In this document: positions 8,193 to 16,665 of the stretch, piece after piece
How positions within the stretch are numbered: position 1 is the first letter of the stretch
How the letters are laid out: each line of letters begins with the position of its first letter
Assembly (NCBI GenBank): GCA_964414835.1
Contig: CAYPWY010000002.1
Location: 62,001-126,000 of the forward strand
Source of the DNA: Eshraghiella sp964414835
GTDB lineage: Bacteria > Bacillota > Clostridia > Lachnospirales > Lachnospiraceae
Reading direction: 5' to 3'
DNA: 64,000 bases
Notes under the pieces: model-generated
The model's database searches: none
The model's input: the letters and a program-made list of their open reading frames with translations, nothing else
Told to the model about the DNA's origin: nothing
Position numbers and translations under genes: made by a program

Positions 8193-9371
8193 TTACAGCT
8201 TTGTTTCGTTGTTATAAACTTCAAGTAATGCGCGTATTTTTTCGGTAGGGTCCATAATTCCGCCTATTGATATATCATGATTAAGATAATCGATTATAGT
8301 TCCTAAAAATGAACTCATATCTGCTTCATAATAATAAGGCTTGCTGAGCAGTTCAGGAGTGCGGTATGTAAGGTTGGTTGTTATTACACCGTTAAAATAC
8401 CCGTTTTCATAAAATTCGTCAAATTTCTCAAGACCGTCAGTGAACAGACCGAAGGTGGTACAGATGAATACTCGTTTCGCTTTACGGTCTTTAAGCTCTC
8501 TGGCAGTGTCAAGCATACTTTCGCCTGAAGAAATCATATCATCCATAATTATTACATCCTTGCCTGCCACATTGTCGCCTAAGAACTCATGTGCAACAAT
8601 CGGATTACGTCCGTCAACCACCTTGGAGTAATCACGCCTCTTGTAAAACATTCCCATGTCGACACCGAGAACGTTGGCAAAATAAACAGCCCGGTGCATA
8701 GCTCCTTCATCTGGAGATATAATCATAAGATGCTCCGGATTAATGACAATGTCTCTGTTTCTCTCAAGCAATGCCCTCATAAACTGGTAAGGCGGAAGGA
8801 AATTGTCAAAACCGCTGAGTGGAATGGAGTTATTGATTCTTGGGTCATGTGCATCAAATGTTATGATGTTGTTGACACCGTAAGATATAAGCTCGTTGAG
8901 GGCAAGGGAACTGTCAAGAGACTCTAATTTGTTGCGCTTATGCTGTCTGCTCTCATAGAGAAAAGGCATAATTACGGTAATACGCTTGGCAGAACAGGCG
9001 GCAGCGGAGATAATTCTTTTTAAATCCTGAAAATGGTCATCGGGAGACATATGGTTAATGTGTCCTGTAACCGTATAAGTGAGAGAATGATTCATTACAT
9101 CGGTCAGAACAAATAAATCTGCTCCACGCACAGATGAGCCAATCATTCCTTTAGCTTCGCCTGAACCAAAACGCGGGCAGCAGACCTTTACTTTGTAGGT
9201 GTCTTCCTCATAACCCTTAAATGCTATACTGGCAGCCTCGTTATGCTGTCTTTCACGGCGGAGTCCGGCGATGTATTTGTCTACATTGCCGCCAAGCTCG
9301 GTACAGCTTTCCATAATGGCAAGCTTCAACGGAGCAACCGGAATTGTAGTTTCATAAATATTATTGGACAT
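8193..9371 (-). CDS. prs: Ribose-phosphate pyrophosphokinase (long form)
   Basis: Makes PRPP from ribose 5-phosphate and ATP for nucleotide, His and Trp synthesis. The PRPP loop is DVIIMDDMISSGES and the ribose-phosphate region includes ITFDAHDPRI. At 392 residues it is about 75 longer than the classical 315-residue enzyme; the additions are an N-terminal extension and internal insertions (such as MNHSLTYTVTGHINHMSPDDHF). AAAGGA precedes the ATG. A possible minus-strand promoter is TTCACA-N16-TATGGT (9434-9461 on plus). The adjacent der is divergent. Confidence 0.9.
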   Translation of the reverse strand: MSNNIYETTIPVAPLKLAIMESCTELGGNVDKYIAGLRRERQHNEAASIAFKGYEEDTYKVKVCCPRFGSGEAKGMIGSSVRGADLFVLTDVMNHSLTYTVTGHINHMSPDDHFQDLKRIISAAACSAKRITVIMPFLYESRQHKRNKLESLDSSLALNELISYGVNNIITFDAHDPRINNSIPLSGFDNFLPPYQFMRALLERNRDIVINPEHLMIISPDEGAMHRAVYFANVLGVDMGMFYKRRDYSKVVDGRNPIVAHEFLGDNVAGKDVIIMDDMISSGESMLDTARELKDRKAKRVFICTTFGLFTDGLEKFDEFYENGYFNGVITTNLTYRTPELLSKPYYYEADMSSFLGTIIDYLNHDISIGGIMDPTEKIRALLEVYNNETKL

Positions 9372-9483
9372 AAATAATTTTTCCTTTAATCATATTGTGG
9401 TATTGTGTAATATGCCGCACAAAGCAGGCGATTACCATACTATATAAAGTATAATTGTGAAAAAAAACATAGTCAAGAGAATC

Positions 9484-9512
9484 TTTACAAAGCGATAAAA
9501 TATTGTTATATT
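9484..9512 (+). promoter_or_regulatory. der promoter
   Basis: TTTACA (9484-9489), 17-base spacer, TATATT (9507-9512), in the 184-base divergent gap between prs and der, about 44 bases before the der start. Confidence 0.6.
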
Positions 9513-9555
9513 ATATAAAGGGTTTTAATGATTTTTGAAAGGAACACATACAGAT

Positions 9556-10881
9556 ATGAGCAAACCTGTAGTTGCCATAGTAGGACGCCCTAATGTGGGC
9601 AAGTCCACGCTTTTTAATGTTCTTGCCGGCGAGAAAATATCCATAGTCAAAGATACGCCGGGAGTTACAAGAGACAGAATATATGCGGATGCAACATGGC
9701 TTAATTATAATTTTACGTTAATAGATACAGGCGGTATAGAGCCTGATTCCAAGGATATTATACTTTCACAGATGCGCCAGCAGGCGGAGATTGCCATAGC
9801 TACGGCAGATGTTATTATTTTTATGACGGATGTAAGGCAGGGGCTTGTGGATTCCGATTCCAAAGTGGCGGATATGCTTAGAAGAAGCGGAAAGCCTGTT
9901 ATATTGGTTGTCAATAAAGTTGATAATTTTGACAAGATGATGGCGGATGTATATGAATTTTACAATCTGGGAATCGGCGAGCCGCATCCTATATCGTCCG
10001 TAGGAAAACTGGGAATTGGTGATATGCTTGATGAGGTTGTCAGGCATTTTGACAACGAAGATGATGTTGATGAAGATGATGACAGACCGAGAGTTGCCAT
10101 AGTGGGTAAGCCTAACGTTGGGAAGTCTTCAATAATCAACAGGTTAAGCGGTGAAAACAGAGTGATAGTATCGGATATAGCCGGAACCACCCGTGATGCC
10201 ATAGATACCCAGATTAAATATAACGGCAAGGAATACGTTTTTATTGATACGGCCGGATTAAGGCGTAAAAATAAAATCAAAGAGGAGCTTGAACGGTACA
10301 GCATAATCAGGGCAGTGACTGCGGTGGAACGTGCCGATGTTGTGCTTGTGGTTATTGACGCAACCGAGGGCGTGACCGAACAGGATGCCAAGATTGCCGG
10401 AATTGCCCATGAGCGGGGCAAGGGAATTATAATAGTGGTCAATAAATGGGATGCTATTGAGAAGAATGACAAGACAATTTATGAACATACTAAGAGAATC
10501 AGAGACATTCTTTCTTTTATACCGTATGCGGAAATCATGTTTGTGTCGGCACAGACAGGACAGAGACTTGTTAAGCTTTATGACATGATAGATATGGTTG
10601 TGGAAAACCAAAACCTTCGTGTCCAGACGGGTGTTCTTAACGAAATACTCAGCGAAGCTGTGGCTTTGCAGCAGCCGCCGTCTGACAAGGGAAGAAGGCT
10701 TAAGATTTTTTATATGACACAGGTTGCGGTAAAACCTCCAACCTTTGTACTTTTTGTCAACAACAAGCAGTTAATGCATTTTTCATATACTAGATATATT
10801 GAGAACAAAATACGTGAAGCATTTGGCTTTCGCGGAACTTCTCTTAAATTTTTGATAAGAGAACGTGGAGAAAAGGAGTAA
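9556..10881 (+). CDS. der: Ribosome biogenesis GTPase Der (EngA)
   Basis: Essential GTPase with two tandem G domains, acting in 50S assembly. First P-loop GRPNVGKST at residues 10-18; second GKPNVGKSS near residue 184, after an acidic linker (DNEDDVDEDDD); the C-terminal KH-like domain ends with GTSLKFLIRERG. 441 residues from the ATG at 9556, chosen over an in-frame TTG at 9535 that overlaps the AAAGGA ribosome-binding site. Start of the der-plsY-gpsA operon. Confidence 0.97.
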   Translation: MSKPVVAIVGRPNVGKSTLFNVLAGEKISIVKDTPGVTRDRIYADATWLNYNFTLIDTGGIEPDSKDIILSQMRQQAEIAIATADVIIFMTDVRQGLVDSDSKVADMLRRSGKPVILVVNKVDNFDKMMADVYEFYNLGIGEPHPISSVGKLGIGDMLDEVVRHFDNEDDVDEDDDRPRVAIVGKPNVGKSSIINRLSGENRVIVSDIAGTTRDAIDTQIKYNGKEYVFIDTAGLRRKNKIKEELERYSIIRAVTAVERADVVLVVIDATEGVTEQDAKIAGIAHERGKGIIIVVNKWDAIEKNDKTIYEHTKRIRDILSFIPYAEIMFVSAQTGQRLVKLYDMIDMVVENQNLRVQTGVLNEILSEAVALQQPPSDKGRRLKIFYMTQVAVKPPTFVLFVNNKQLMHFSYTRYIENKIREAFGFRGTSLKFLIRERGEKE

Positions 10882-10896
10882 AGGAGCAGTATATCA

Positions 10897-11562
10897 ATGG
10901 AAAGACTTATATGCATTTTAATCGGATATGTGTTCGGAATGTTTCAGACGGCTTTCATATATGGAAAGCTGCATCATATTGATATAAGAGAGCATGGGAG
11001 CGGCAATGCCGGAACCACCAATGCATTGAGAACGCTTGGATGGAAGGCAGGATTTATCACGTTTTTGGGTGATGTACTTAAAGCGGTACTGGCATCCCTT
11101 GTTGTAAGACTTATATACCGAAACACACATGCCGATTGCATGACCATGCTTGTGTTATACACCGGAATCGGAACTGTTCTCGGACACAATTTCCCATGTT
11201 ACCTTAAATTCAAAGGAGGCAAGGGAATTGCCACAACAGCGGGAGTGATTATGTCTCTTGGCTGCTGGCAGTTATGTGTGCTTGGGATTCTGATGTTCTT
11301 TTTGACACTGTTTATAACCAGATATGTATCGGCAAGCTCACTTGTTTTGGTTATTACCGTATTTGCCGGCTTTGTTGTGTTTGACCACACAGGTCTTATA
11401 GGCGGACTTGCCACCAAAGCCGTTACATATGAAGCAACTATTGTCATGCTGGTTTTTGTAATACTGGCGTTTGTAAGGCACAAAGCTAATATCGTCAGGA
11501 TTATTAAAGGTACGGAGAATGAATTTAAACTGAAAAAAAATATGGTGGAGGAAGACAAATAA
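10897..11562 (+). CDS. plsY: Glycerol-3-phosphate acyltransferase PlsY
   Basis: Membrane enzyme that acylates glycerol 3-phosphate using acyl-phosphate, the first step of phospholipid synthesis. 221 residues with several hydrophobic segments. The loops IREHGSGNAGTTNALRTLG and GHNFPCYLKFKGGKGIATTAG are family motifs. It lies 15 bases after der, and its stop overlaps the gpsA start by one base (TAATG). gpsA makes its substrate, so the pair is functionally linked. Confidence 0.96.
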   Translation: MERLICILIGYVFGMFQTAFIYGKLHHIDIREHGSGNAGTTNALRTLGWKAGFITFLGDVLKAVLASLVVRLIYRNTHADCMTMLVLYTGIGTVLGHNFPCYLKFKGGKGIATTAGVIMSLGCWQLCVLGILMFFLTLFITRYVSASSLVLVITVFAGFVVFDHTGLIGGLATKAVTYEATIVMLVFVILAFVRHKANIVRIIKGTENEFKLKKNMVEEDK

Positions 11563-12569
11563 TGAAGAAAATAGGTGTGCTTGGAGCAGGCGGATGGGCG
11601 CTTGGTCTTGCAATTCTCCTGAATAATAATGGACATCAGGTCACTGTATGGTCCAAAATAGAGTCGGAGCTTGAAGGAATACGCCGTCAGGGTGAGAACA
11701 GCAAATCTCTTCCGGGTGTTAAAATTCCTGACAAGATAATGCTTTGCGGAGACTTGAGACAGGTTGCCGAACAGTCGGAGATACTTGTGATGGCTGTGGC
11801 GTCGCCTTTTGTCCGCAGCACTTCCAAGGAAATAGCGAAGTTAGGAATACCTAACTTAAAAATCGTCAATGTTGCCAAGGGTATTGAGGAGAATTCCCTT
11901 ATGACAATGACCGAGGTAATAAAGGATGAGATAAAAGACGTAAATGTGGCAGTATTGTCAGGACCAAGCCATGCAGAGGAGGTAAGCAGGGGAATACCGA
12001 CAACCTGCGTTATCGGTGCGGATTCCAAGGAGTATGCTGAGTATCTTCAGAATATTTTTATGAGTGAAGTTTTCAGGGTATATATATCCCCTGATATTCT
12101 GGGAATAGAGCTTGGAGGCTCTCTTAAAAACGTAATAGCCCTTGCTGCGGGAATTGCAGACGGTCTTGGATATGGAGATAATACAAAGGCGGCACTTATA
12201 ACCAGAGGAATACATGAGATAGCAATACTGGGAATGGCTATGGGCGGTAAGCTTCAGACTTTTTGCGGGCTGTCGGGAATAGGAGATTTGATAGTTACCT
12301 GCGCCAGCATGCATAGCCGCAACAGACGTGCCGGCATACTTATAGGTCAGGGCAAAACAATGGACGAGGCAATGAGCGAGGTGCATATGGTTGTGGAGGG
12401 CGTTTATTCAGCCAAGGCAGCCCTTGCCCTTGCCAAAAAATACAATGTGGAGATGCCGATAGTTGAAAATGTCAACAGTGTGCTTTTTGACAATGCCAAT
12501 GCGGCTGAACGGGTTAAGGAACTTATGGTTCGTGACAGAAAAATGGAAAATCCGGATTTATCATGGTAG
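11562..12569 (+). CDS. gpsA: NAD(P)-dependent glycerol-3-phosphate dehydrogenase
   Basis: Reduces dihydroxyacetone phosphate to glycerol 3-phosphate. The dinucleotide-binding loop is GAGGWALGLA at the N-terminus; GPSHAEEVSRG and the Lys-bearing NVIALAAGIADGLGYGDNTKAALITRG region are family motifs. 335 residues. Start codon overlaps the plsY stop. In related genomes gpsA is usually followed by spoIVA; here the fucose genes lie between them. Confidence 0.96.
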   Translation: MKKIGVLGAGGWALGLAILLNNNGHQVTVWSKIESELEGIRRQGENSKSLPGVKIPDKIMLCGDLRQVAEQSEILVMAVASPFVRSTSKEIAKLGIPNLKIVNVAKGIEENSLMTMTEVIKDEIKDVNVAVLSGPSHAEEVSRGIPTTCVIGADSKEYAEYLQNIFMSEVFRVYISPDILGIELGGSLKNVIALAAGIADGLGYGDNTKAALITRGIHEIAILGMAMGGKLQTFCGLSGIGDLIVTCASMHSRNRRAGILIGQGKTMDEAMSEVHMVVEGVYSAKAALALAKKYNVEMPIVENVNSVLFDNANAAERVKELMVRDRKMENPDLSW

Positions 12570-12653
12570 GTATCAAGGCGGAATCAGGAATGTTCGGTCT
12601 TGTATATTATTATTTATTTTATCAAAAAAGTATTTGAATGGAGGTATTTTATT

Positions 12654-14456
12654 ATGGCAACTAACAGATATGTAGGCGATTATCCGGTTATCGGAATCCG
12701 CCCGACCATTGACGGAAGAAGAGGCGTTCTCAAGGTAAGGGAATCACTTGAGGACCAGACTATGAATATGGCTAAGGCTGCCGCAAAGCTTTTTACAGAC
12801 AATCTCAGATATTCCAATGGTGAACCTGTCAAGGTAGTAATTGCAGACACGACAATCGGACGTGTCGGTGAAGCTGCTGCCTGTGCCGATAAATTCCGCA
12901 AAGAGGGTGTTGATATAACACTTACCGTCACACCTTGCTGGTGCTATGGCTCTGAGACTATGGATATGGACCCAATGACTATTAAGGCAGTATGGGGCTT
13001 TAACGGAACGGAAAGACCGGGAGCCGTATATCTTGCATCGGTTTTGGCTACACATGCGCAAAAAGGTCTTCCTGCTTTCGGTATTTACGGACATAATGTT
13101 CAGGAGGCGGACGACACGTCAATTCCTTCAGATGTGGAGGAAAAATTACTCAGATTCGGACGTGCGGCTGTTGCTGCGGCAACTATGCGCGGAAAATCAT
13201 ATCTTCAGATAGGTTCAATCACAATGGGTATCGGCGGTTCGATTATTGACCCTGCATTTATTGAGGAGTATCTCGGAATGAGAGTTGAATCTGTTGATGA
13301 GGTTGAAATTATCAGAAGAATGACAGAGGGCATCTATGACAAAGCCGAGTATGAAAAGGCGCTTGCATGGACCAAGGCAAAATGTAAAGAGGGATTTGAC
13401 AAAAATCCTGAGGATATTCAGATGTCAAGAGAGCATAAGGATTCTGACTGGGAATTTGTAGTAAAGATGATGGTAATTATCAAAGACCTTATGAACGGCA
13501 ATGAGAATCTTCCTGAGGGTTGTGAAGAGGAGATGGTTGGACATAATGCAATCGCAGCAGGATTTCAGGGACAGAGACAGTGGACAGACTTTTATCCGAA
13601 CTGTGATTTTCCTGAGGCTATGCTTAACACATCCTTTGACTGGAACGGAGCAAGAGAGCCTTACATACTTGCCACAGAAAATGATGTTCTTAACGGACTT
13701 GGAATGCTCTTTATGAAGCTGCTCACCAACAGGGCACAAATTTTCGCTGATGTAAGAACATATTGGAGCCCTGAGGCAGTTAAGAGAACAACAGGCTATG
13801 AGCTTGAAGGCAAGGCAAAGGAAGCCGGCGGTTTCATACATCTTATCAATTCAGGTGCGGCTTGTCTTGATGGCTGCGGTGAGGCAAAGGGCCAGAACGG
13901 AAACGGTATTATGAAGCCTTGGTATGAGGTGACAGAGGAAGACCAGGAGGCAATTCTCAATGCAACAACATGGAATTATGCAGACCTTGGATATTTCAGA
14001 GGCGGCGGATATTCTTCAAGATATGTCACAAGATGTGAGATGCCTGCCACAATGATAAGACTTAATCTTGTCAAGGGACTTGGACCTGTACTTCAGATTT
14101 GTGAAGGATACACAATTAATCTTCCTGAGGAGGTTTCAGATAAACTTTGGAAGAGGACGGATTATACATGGCCTTGCACTTGGTTTGCGCCACGCACAAC
14201 AGGCAAGGGACCTTTTGCAACCGCTTATGATGTTATGAACAACTGGGGAGCTAACCATGGAGCAATATCATACGGACATATCGGAGCAGATATTATTACC
14301 TTATGTTCAATATTGAGAATCCCTGTTTCTATGCACAATGTTGATGAAAGTAAAATTTTCAGACCATCTGCATGGAACGCTTTCGGAATGGACAAAGAAG
14401 GACAGGATTACAGAGCATGTGCGGCTTACGGTCCGCTTTACAAGACGATTCGTTAG
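12654..14456 (+). CDS. fucI: L-fucose isomerase
   Basis: Converts L-fucose to L-fuculose. 600 residues, near the 591 of the E. coli enzyme, and ending with the family-typical DYRACAAYGPLYK. VIGIRPTIDGRRGVLKVRESLE at the N-terminus is characteristic. The ATG at 12654 has GGAGGT 8 bases upstream; upstream in-frame starts have none. It is the first gene of a three-gene fucose pathway placed between gpsA and spoIVA. I see no clear promoter or operator in the 84 bases before it. Confidence 0.95.
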   Translation: MATNRYVGDYPVIGIRPTIDGRRGVLKVRESLEDQTMNMAKAAAKLFTDNLRYSNGEPVKVVIADTTIGRVGEAAACADKFRKEGVDITLTVTPCWCYGSETMDMDPMTIKAVWGFNGTERPGAVYLASVLATHAQKGLPAFGIYGHNVQEADDTSIPSDVEEKLLRFGRAAVAAATMRGKSYLQIGSITMGIGGSIIDPAFIEEYLGMRVESVDEVEIIRRMTEGIYDKAEYEKALAWTKAKCKEGFDKNPEDIQMSREHKDSDWEFVVKMMVIIKDLMNGNENLPEGCEEEMVGHNAIAAGFQGQRQWTDFYPNCDFPEAMLNTSFDWNGAREPYILATENDVLNGLGMLFMKLLTNRAQIFADVRTYWSPEAVKRTTGYELEGKAKEAGGFIHLINSGAACLDGCGEAKGQNGNGIMKPWYEVTEEDQEAILNATTWNYADLGYFRGGGYSSRYVTRCEMPATMIRLNLVKGLGPVLQICEGYTINLPEEVSDKLWKRTDYTWPCTWFAPRTTGKGPFATAYDVMNNWGANHGAISYGHIGADIITLCSILRIPVSMHNVDESKIFRPSAWNAFGMDKEGQDYRACAAYGPLYKTIR

Positions 14457-14495
14457 TGGACAGTCAATTATAATACATATCAAAAGGAGATTATC

Positions 14496-15182
14496 ATGTA
14501 CGAAGAAATCAAAGACCAAATATGTGATGTGTGCCATAAGATGTGGCAGCTTGGCTGGGTGGCAGCCAATGACGGAAATGTGACAGTGAAGCTGGAGGAC
14601 GGAACTTTCCTTGCTACGCCTACCGGAATAAGTAAGAGCTTTATCACTCCGGAGAAAATAGTTCACATTGATAAAGATGCCAATATAATTGAGGCCAACG
14701 GAGATTACAGACCTTCATCGGAAATCAAAATGCATTTAAGATGTTATTCAGAGCGTGAAGATGTGGGGGCTGTTGTTCATGCACATCCGCCTGTAGCAAC
14801 AGGATACGCTGTTGCCAATATTCCGCTTGATGATTACTCAATGATTGAAACAGTAATTGCAATCGGTTCAATTCCGGTAACTCCTTACGGTACACCGTCA
14901 ACATATGAAGTCCCTGAAGCTATTGCACCATACCTTGGAGAACATGATGTTGTTCTCTTACAGAATCATGGAGCGCTTTCAGTTGGCGCAGATTTACTTA
15001 CGGCATATTACAGAATGGAAACATTGGAGCTTTTTGCCAAAATAAGTCTCAATGCACATCTGCTGGGAGGAGCCAAGGAAATCTCAAGAGCTAATATTGA
15101 CAGACTTATATCGATGAGAGAGGGATACAAGGTTACTGGAAAGCACCCTGGATACAAGAAATACCCGCATCCGGAGGATTAA
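14496..15182 (+). CDS. fucA: L-fuculose-1-phosphate aldolase
   Basis: Class II zinc aldolase that splits L-fuculose 1-phosphate into dihydroxyacetone phosphate and L-lactaldehyde. Likely zinc ligands are His95 and His97 (VVHAHPP) and His158 (LLQNHGAL), with Glu76 as the acid/base residue. 228 residues. AAGGAG precedes the ATG. It lies between fucI and the kinase with short gaps. The related class II rhamnulose-1-phosphate aldolase is possible by sequence alone, but fucI makes fuculose the likely substrate. Confidence 0.9.
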   Translation: MYEEIKDQICDVCHKMWQLGWVAANDGNVTVKLEDGTFLATPTGISKSFITPEKIVHIDKDANIIEANGDYRPSSEIKMHLRCYSEREDVGAVVHAHPPVATGYAVANIPLDDYSMIETVIAIGSIPVTPYGTPSTYEVPEAIAPYLGEHDVVLLQNHGALSVGADLLTAYYRMETLELFAKISLNAHLLGGAKEISRANIDRLISMREGYKVTGKHPGYKKYPHPED

Positions 15183-15185
15183 TTT

Positions 15186-16580
15186 ATGAATTACTATCTT
15201 GCGATAGATATAGGCGCCTCAAGCGGAAGACATATTTTGTCATGGGTTGAGGAAGGCAGGATTAAGATAGAGGAAATCTACAGGTTTGAAAACGGACTTG
15301 TAGAAAAAAACGGTGCGTTGTGCTGGAATCATGACAGACTTTTTTCGGAGATTGTTAAAGGTTTAACAATCTGTAAGGAAAAGGGGAAAATACCCGTCAG
15401 CGTAGGAGTTGATACATGGGGAGTTGATTTTGTTCTTCTTGACAGGGACGATAATGTTATCGGTGATACCGTAAGTTATCGTGACGACAGAATCAAAGGA
15501 ATGGATACGGAGGTTTACAAGCTTATAGATGAAAAGGAGCTGTACTACCGTACCGGCATCCAGAAGGCAATGTATAACTCCATATATCAGCTTATGGCAA
15601 TTAAACAGCGTCATCCCCAGCAGCTTGAGATGGCAGAAAGTATTCTTTTTACACCGGATTATTTTAACTTTCTTTTATCAGGTGTCAAGAAAAATGAATA
15701 CACTATATCCACAACCTCACAGCTGATTAACGCCGGCACCGGAGACTGGGACATGGAGCTAATAGAAAGGCTTGGATACCCTAAGCGCATATTTAATCAG
15801 ATTGTGGAGCCCAAAACGGAGATTGGAAATCTCAGACCGGATGTGGCAAAGCAGGTTGGTTTTGACTGTAAGGTTATAGCTGTCACTGAACATGATACGG
15901 CTTCGGCTGTTCTGGCAGTTCCTTCCATGCAGGAAAACTCGGTGTACATAAGCTCAGGAACATGGTCGCTTATGGGTGTGGAGCAGGATAAGGCATGCTG
16001 CAGCGATGATGCAATGAGACATAATATGACCAATGAAGGCGGTTACAATCACAGGTATCGTTTTCTGAAGAATATTATGGGACTTTGGATGATTCAGTCG
16101 GTTAAAAAGGAATCAGGGACGGATATTTCCTTTGACGAGCTGTGTAAAAATGCTGCAAAGCAGAATATACCTTCCATAGTTGACTGTTATGATGACAGGT
16201 TTCTGGCACCTGACAATATGACAGCGGAGATAGCTGCCGCCTGTGAAGAGACAAACCAGCCGGTACCGCAGAATCTATATGAAACGGCAAGCGTTGTGTA
16301 CAATAGCCTTGCAAGCTGCTATGGTAACACCATCAGGGAGCTTGAAGAGCTTACAGGCGAAAAATATTCATGTATCAATGTGGTGGGAGGCGGCTCCAAC
16401 GCAGTATATCTCAATGAGCTTACTGCCAAATATACGGGACGTACCGTATATGCCGGACCGTCTGAGGCAACTGCAATCGGAAATCTTACTGTGCAGATGA
16501 TTGCGCTGGGAGAATTTGAAGACCTGTCTGCGGCACGTCAGTGCATTTTTAATTCTTTTGGCGTAAATAAATATGAATGA
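15186..16580 (+). CDS. FGGY sugar kinase, RhaB-like, probable L-fuculokinase
   Basis: 464-residue FGGY-family kinase. The N-terminal phosphate loop LAIDIGASSGRHIL, GVDTWGVDFVLLD, SSGTWSLMGVE and the C-terminal ATP-binding VVGGGSNAVYLNE are as in rhamnulokinase. Several Firmicutes and Bacteroides use such a RhaB-type kinase for fuculose, and it directly follows fucI and fucA (3-base gap), so fuculose is the likely substrate. No transporter or regulator is beside it. Confidence 0.85.
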   Translation: MNYYLAIDIGASSGRHILSWVEEGRIKIEEIYRFENGLVEKNGALCWNHDRLFSEIVKGLTICKEKGKIPVSVGVDTWGVDFVLLDRDDNVIGDTVSYRDDRIKGMDTEVYKLIDEKELYYRTGIQKAMYNSIYQLMAIKQRHPQQLEMAESILFTPDYFNFLLSGVKKNEYTISTTSQLINAGTGDWDMELIERLGYPKRIFNQIVEPKTEIGNLRPDVAKQVGFDCKVIAVTEHDTASAVLAVPSMQENSVYISSGTWSLMGVEQDKACCSDDAMRHNMTNEGGYNHRYRFLKNIMGLWMIQSVKKESGTDISFDELCKNAAKQNIPSIVDCYDDRFLAPDNMTAEIAAACEETNQPVPQNLYETASVVYNSLASCYGNTIRELEELTGEKYSCINVVGGGSNAVYLNELTAKYTGRTVYAGPSEATAIGNLTVQMIALGEFEDLSAARQCIFNSFGVNKYE

Positions 16581-16603
16581 GTGATTAATGCCCCTCATAT
16601 ACT
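16574..16603 (+). promoter_or_regulatory. Candidate sigma-E-type promoter for spoIVA
   Basis: CATATACT (16596-16603) resembles the sigma-E -10 (CATACA.T) and GAATGA lies about 14 bases before it. In Bacillus spoIVA is under sigma-E control. A transcript from here would lack the 5' arm of the hairpin and leave the ribosome-binding site free. Weak match; inference. Confidence 0.35.
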
Positions 16604-16665
16604 GTAAAAAGAACAGCACCTAATTGTGTGTGCAGGTACTTTTAACGGTATAAAGGGGCATTTTT
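16588..16665 (+). terminator. Long hairpin at the end of the fucose operon, reaching the spoIVA start
   Basis: AATGCCCCT (16588-16596) pairs with AGGGGCATT (16654-16662), with further partial pairing inside (TATACTGTAAAA against TTTTAACGGTATA), followed by T's up to the spoIVA ATG at 16666. The AAGGGG that serves spoIVA as ribosome-binding site (16653-16658) is in the 3' arm. It can act as terminator for the fucose genes and mask spoIVA translation on read-through RNA. Confidence 0.6.
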
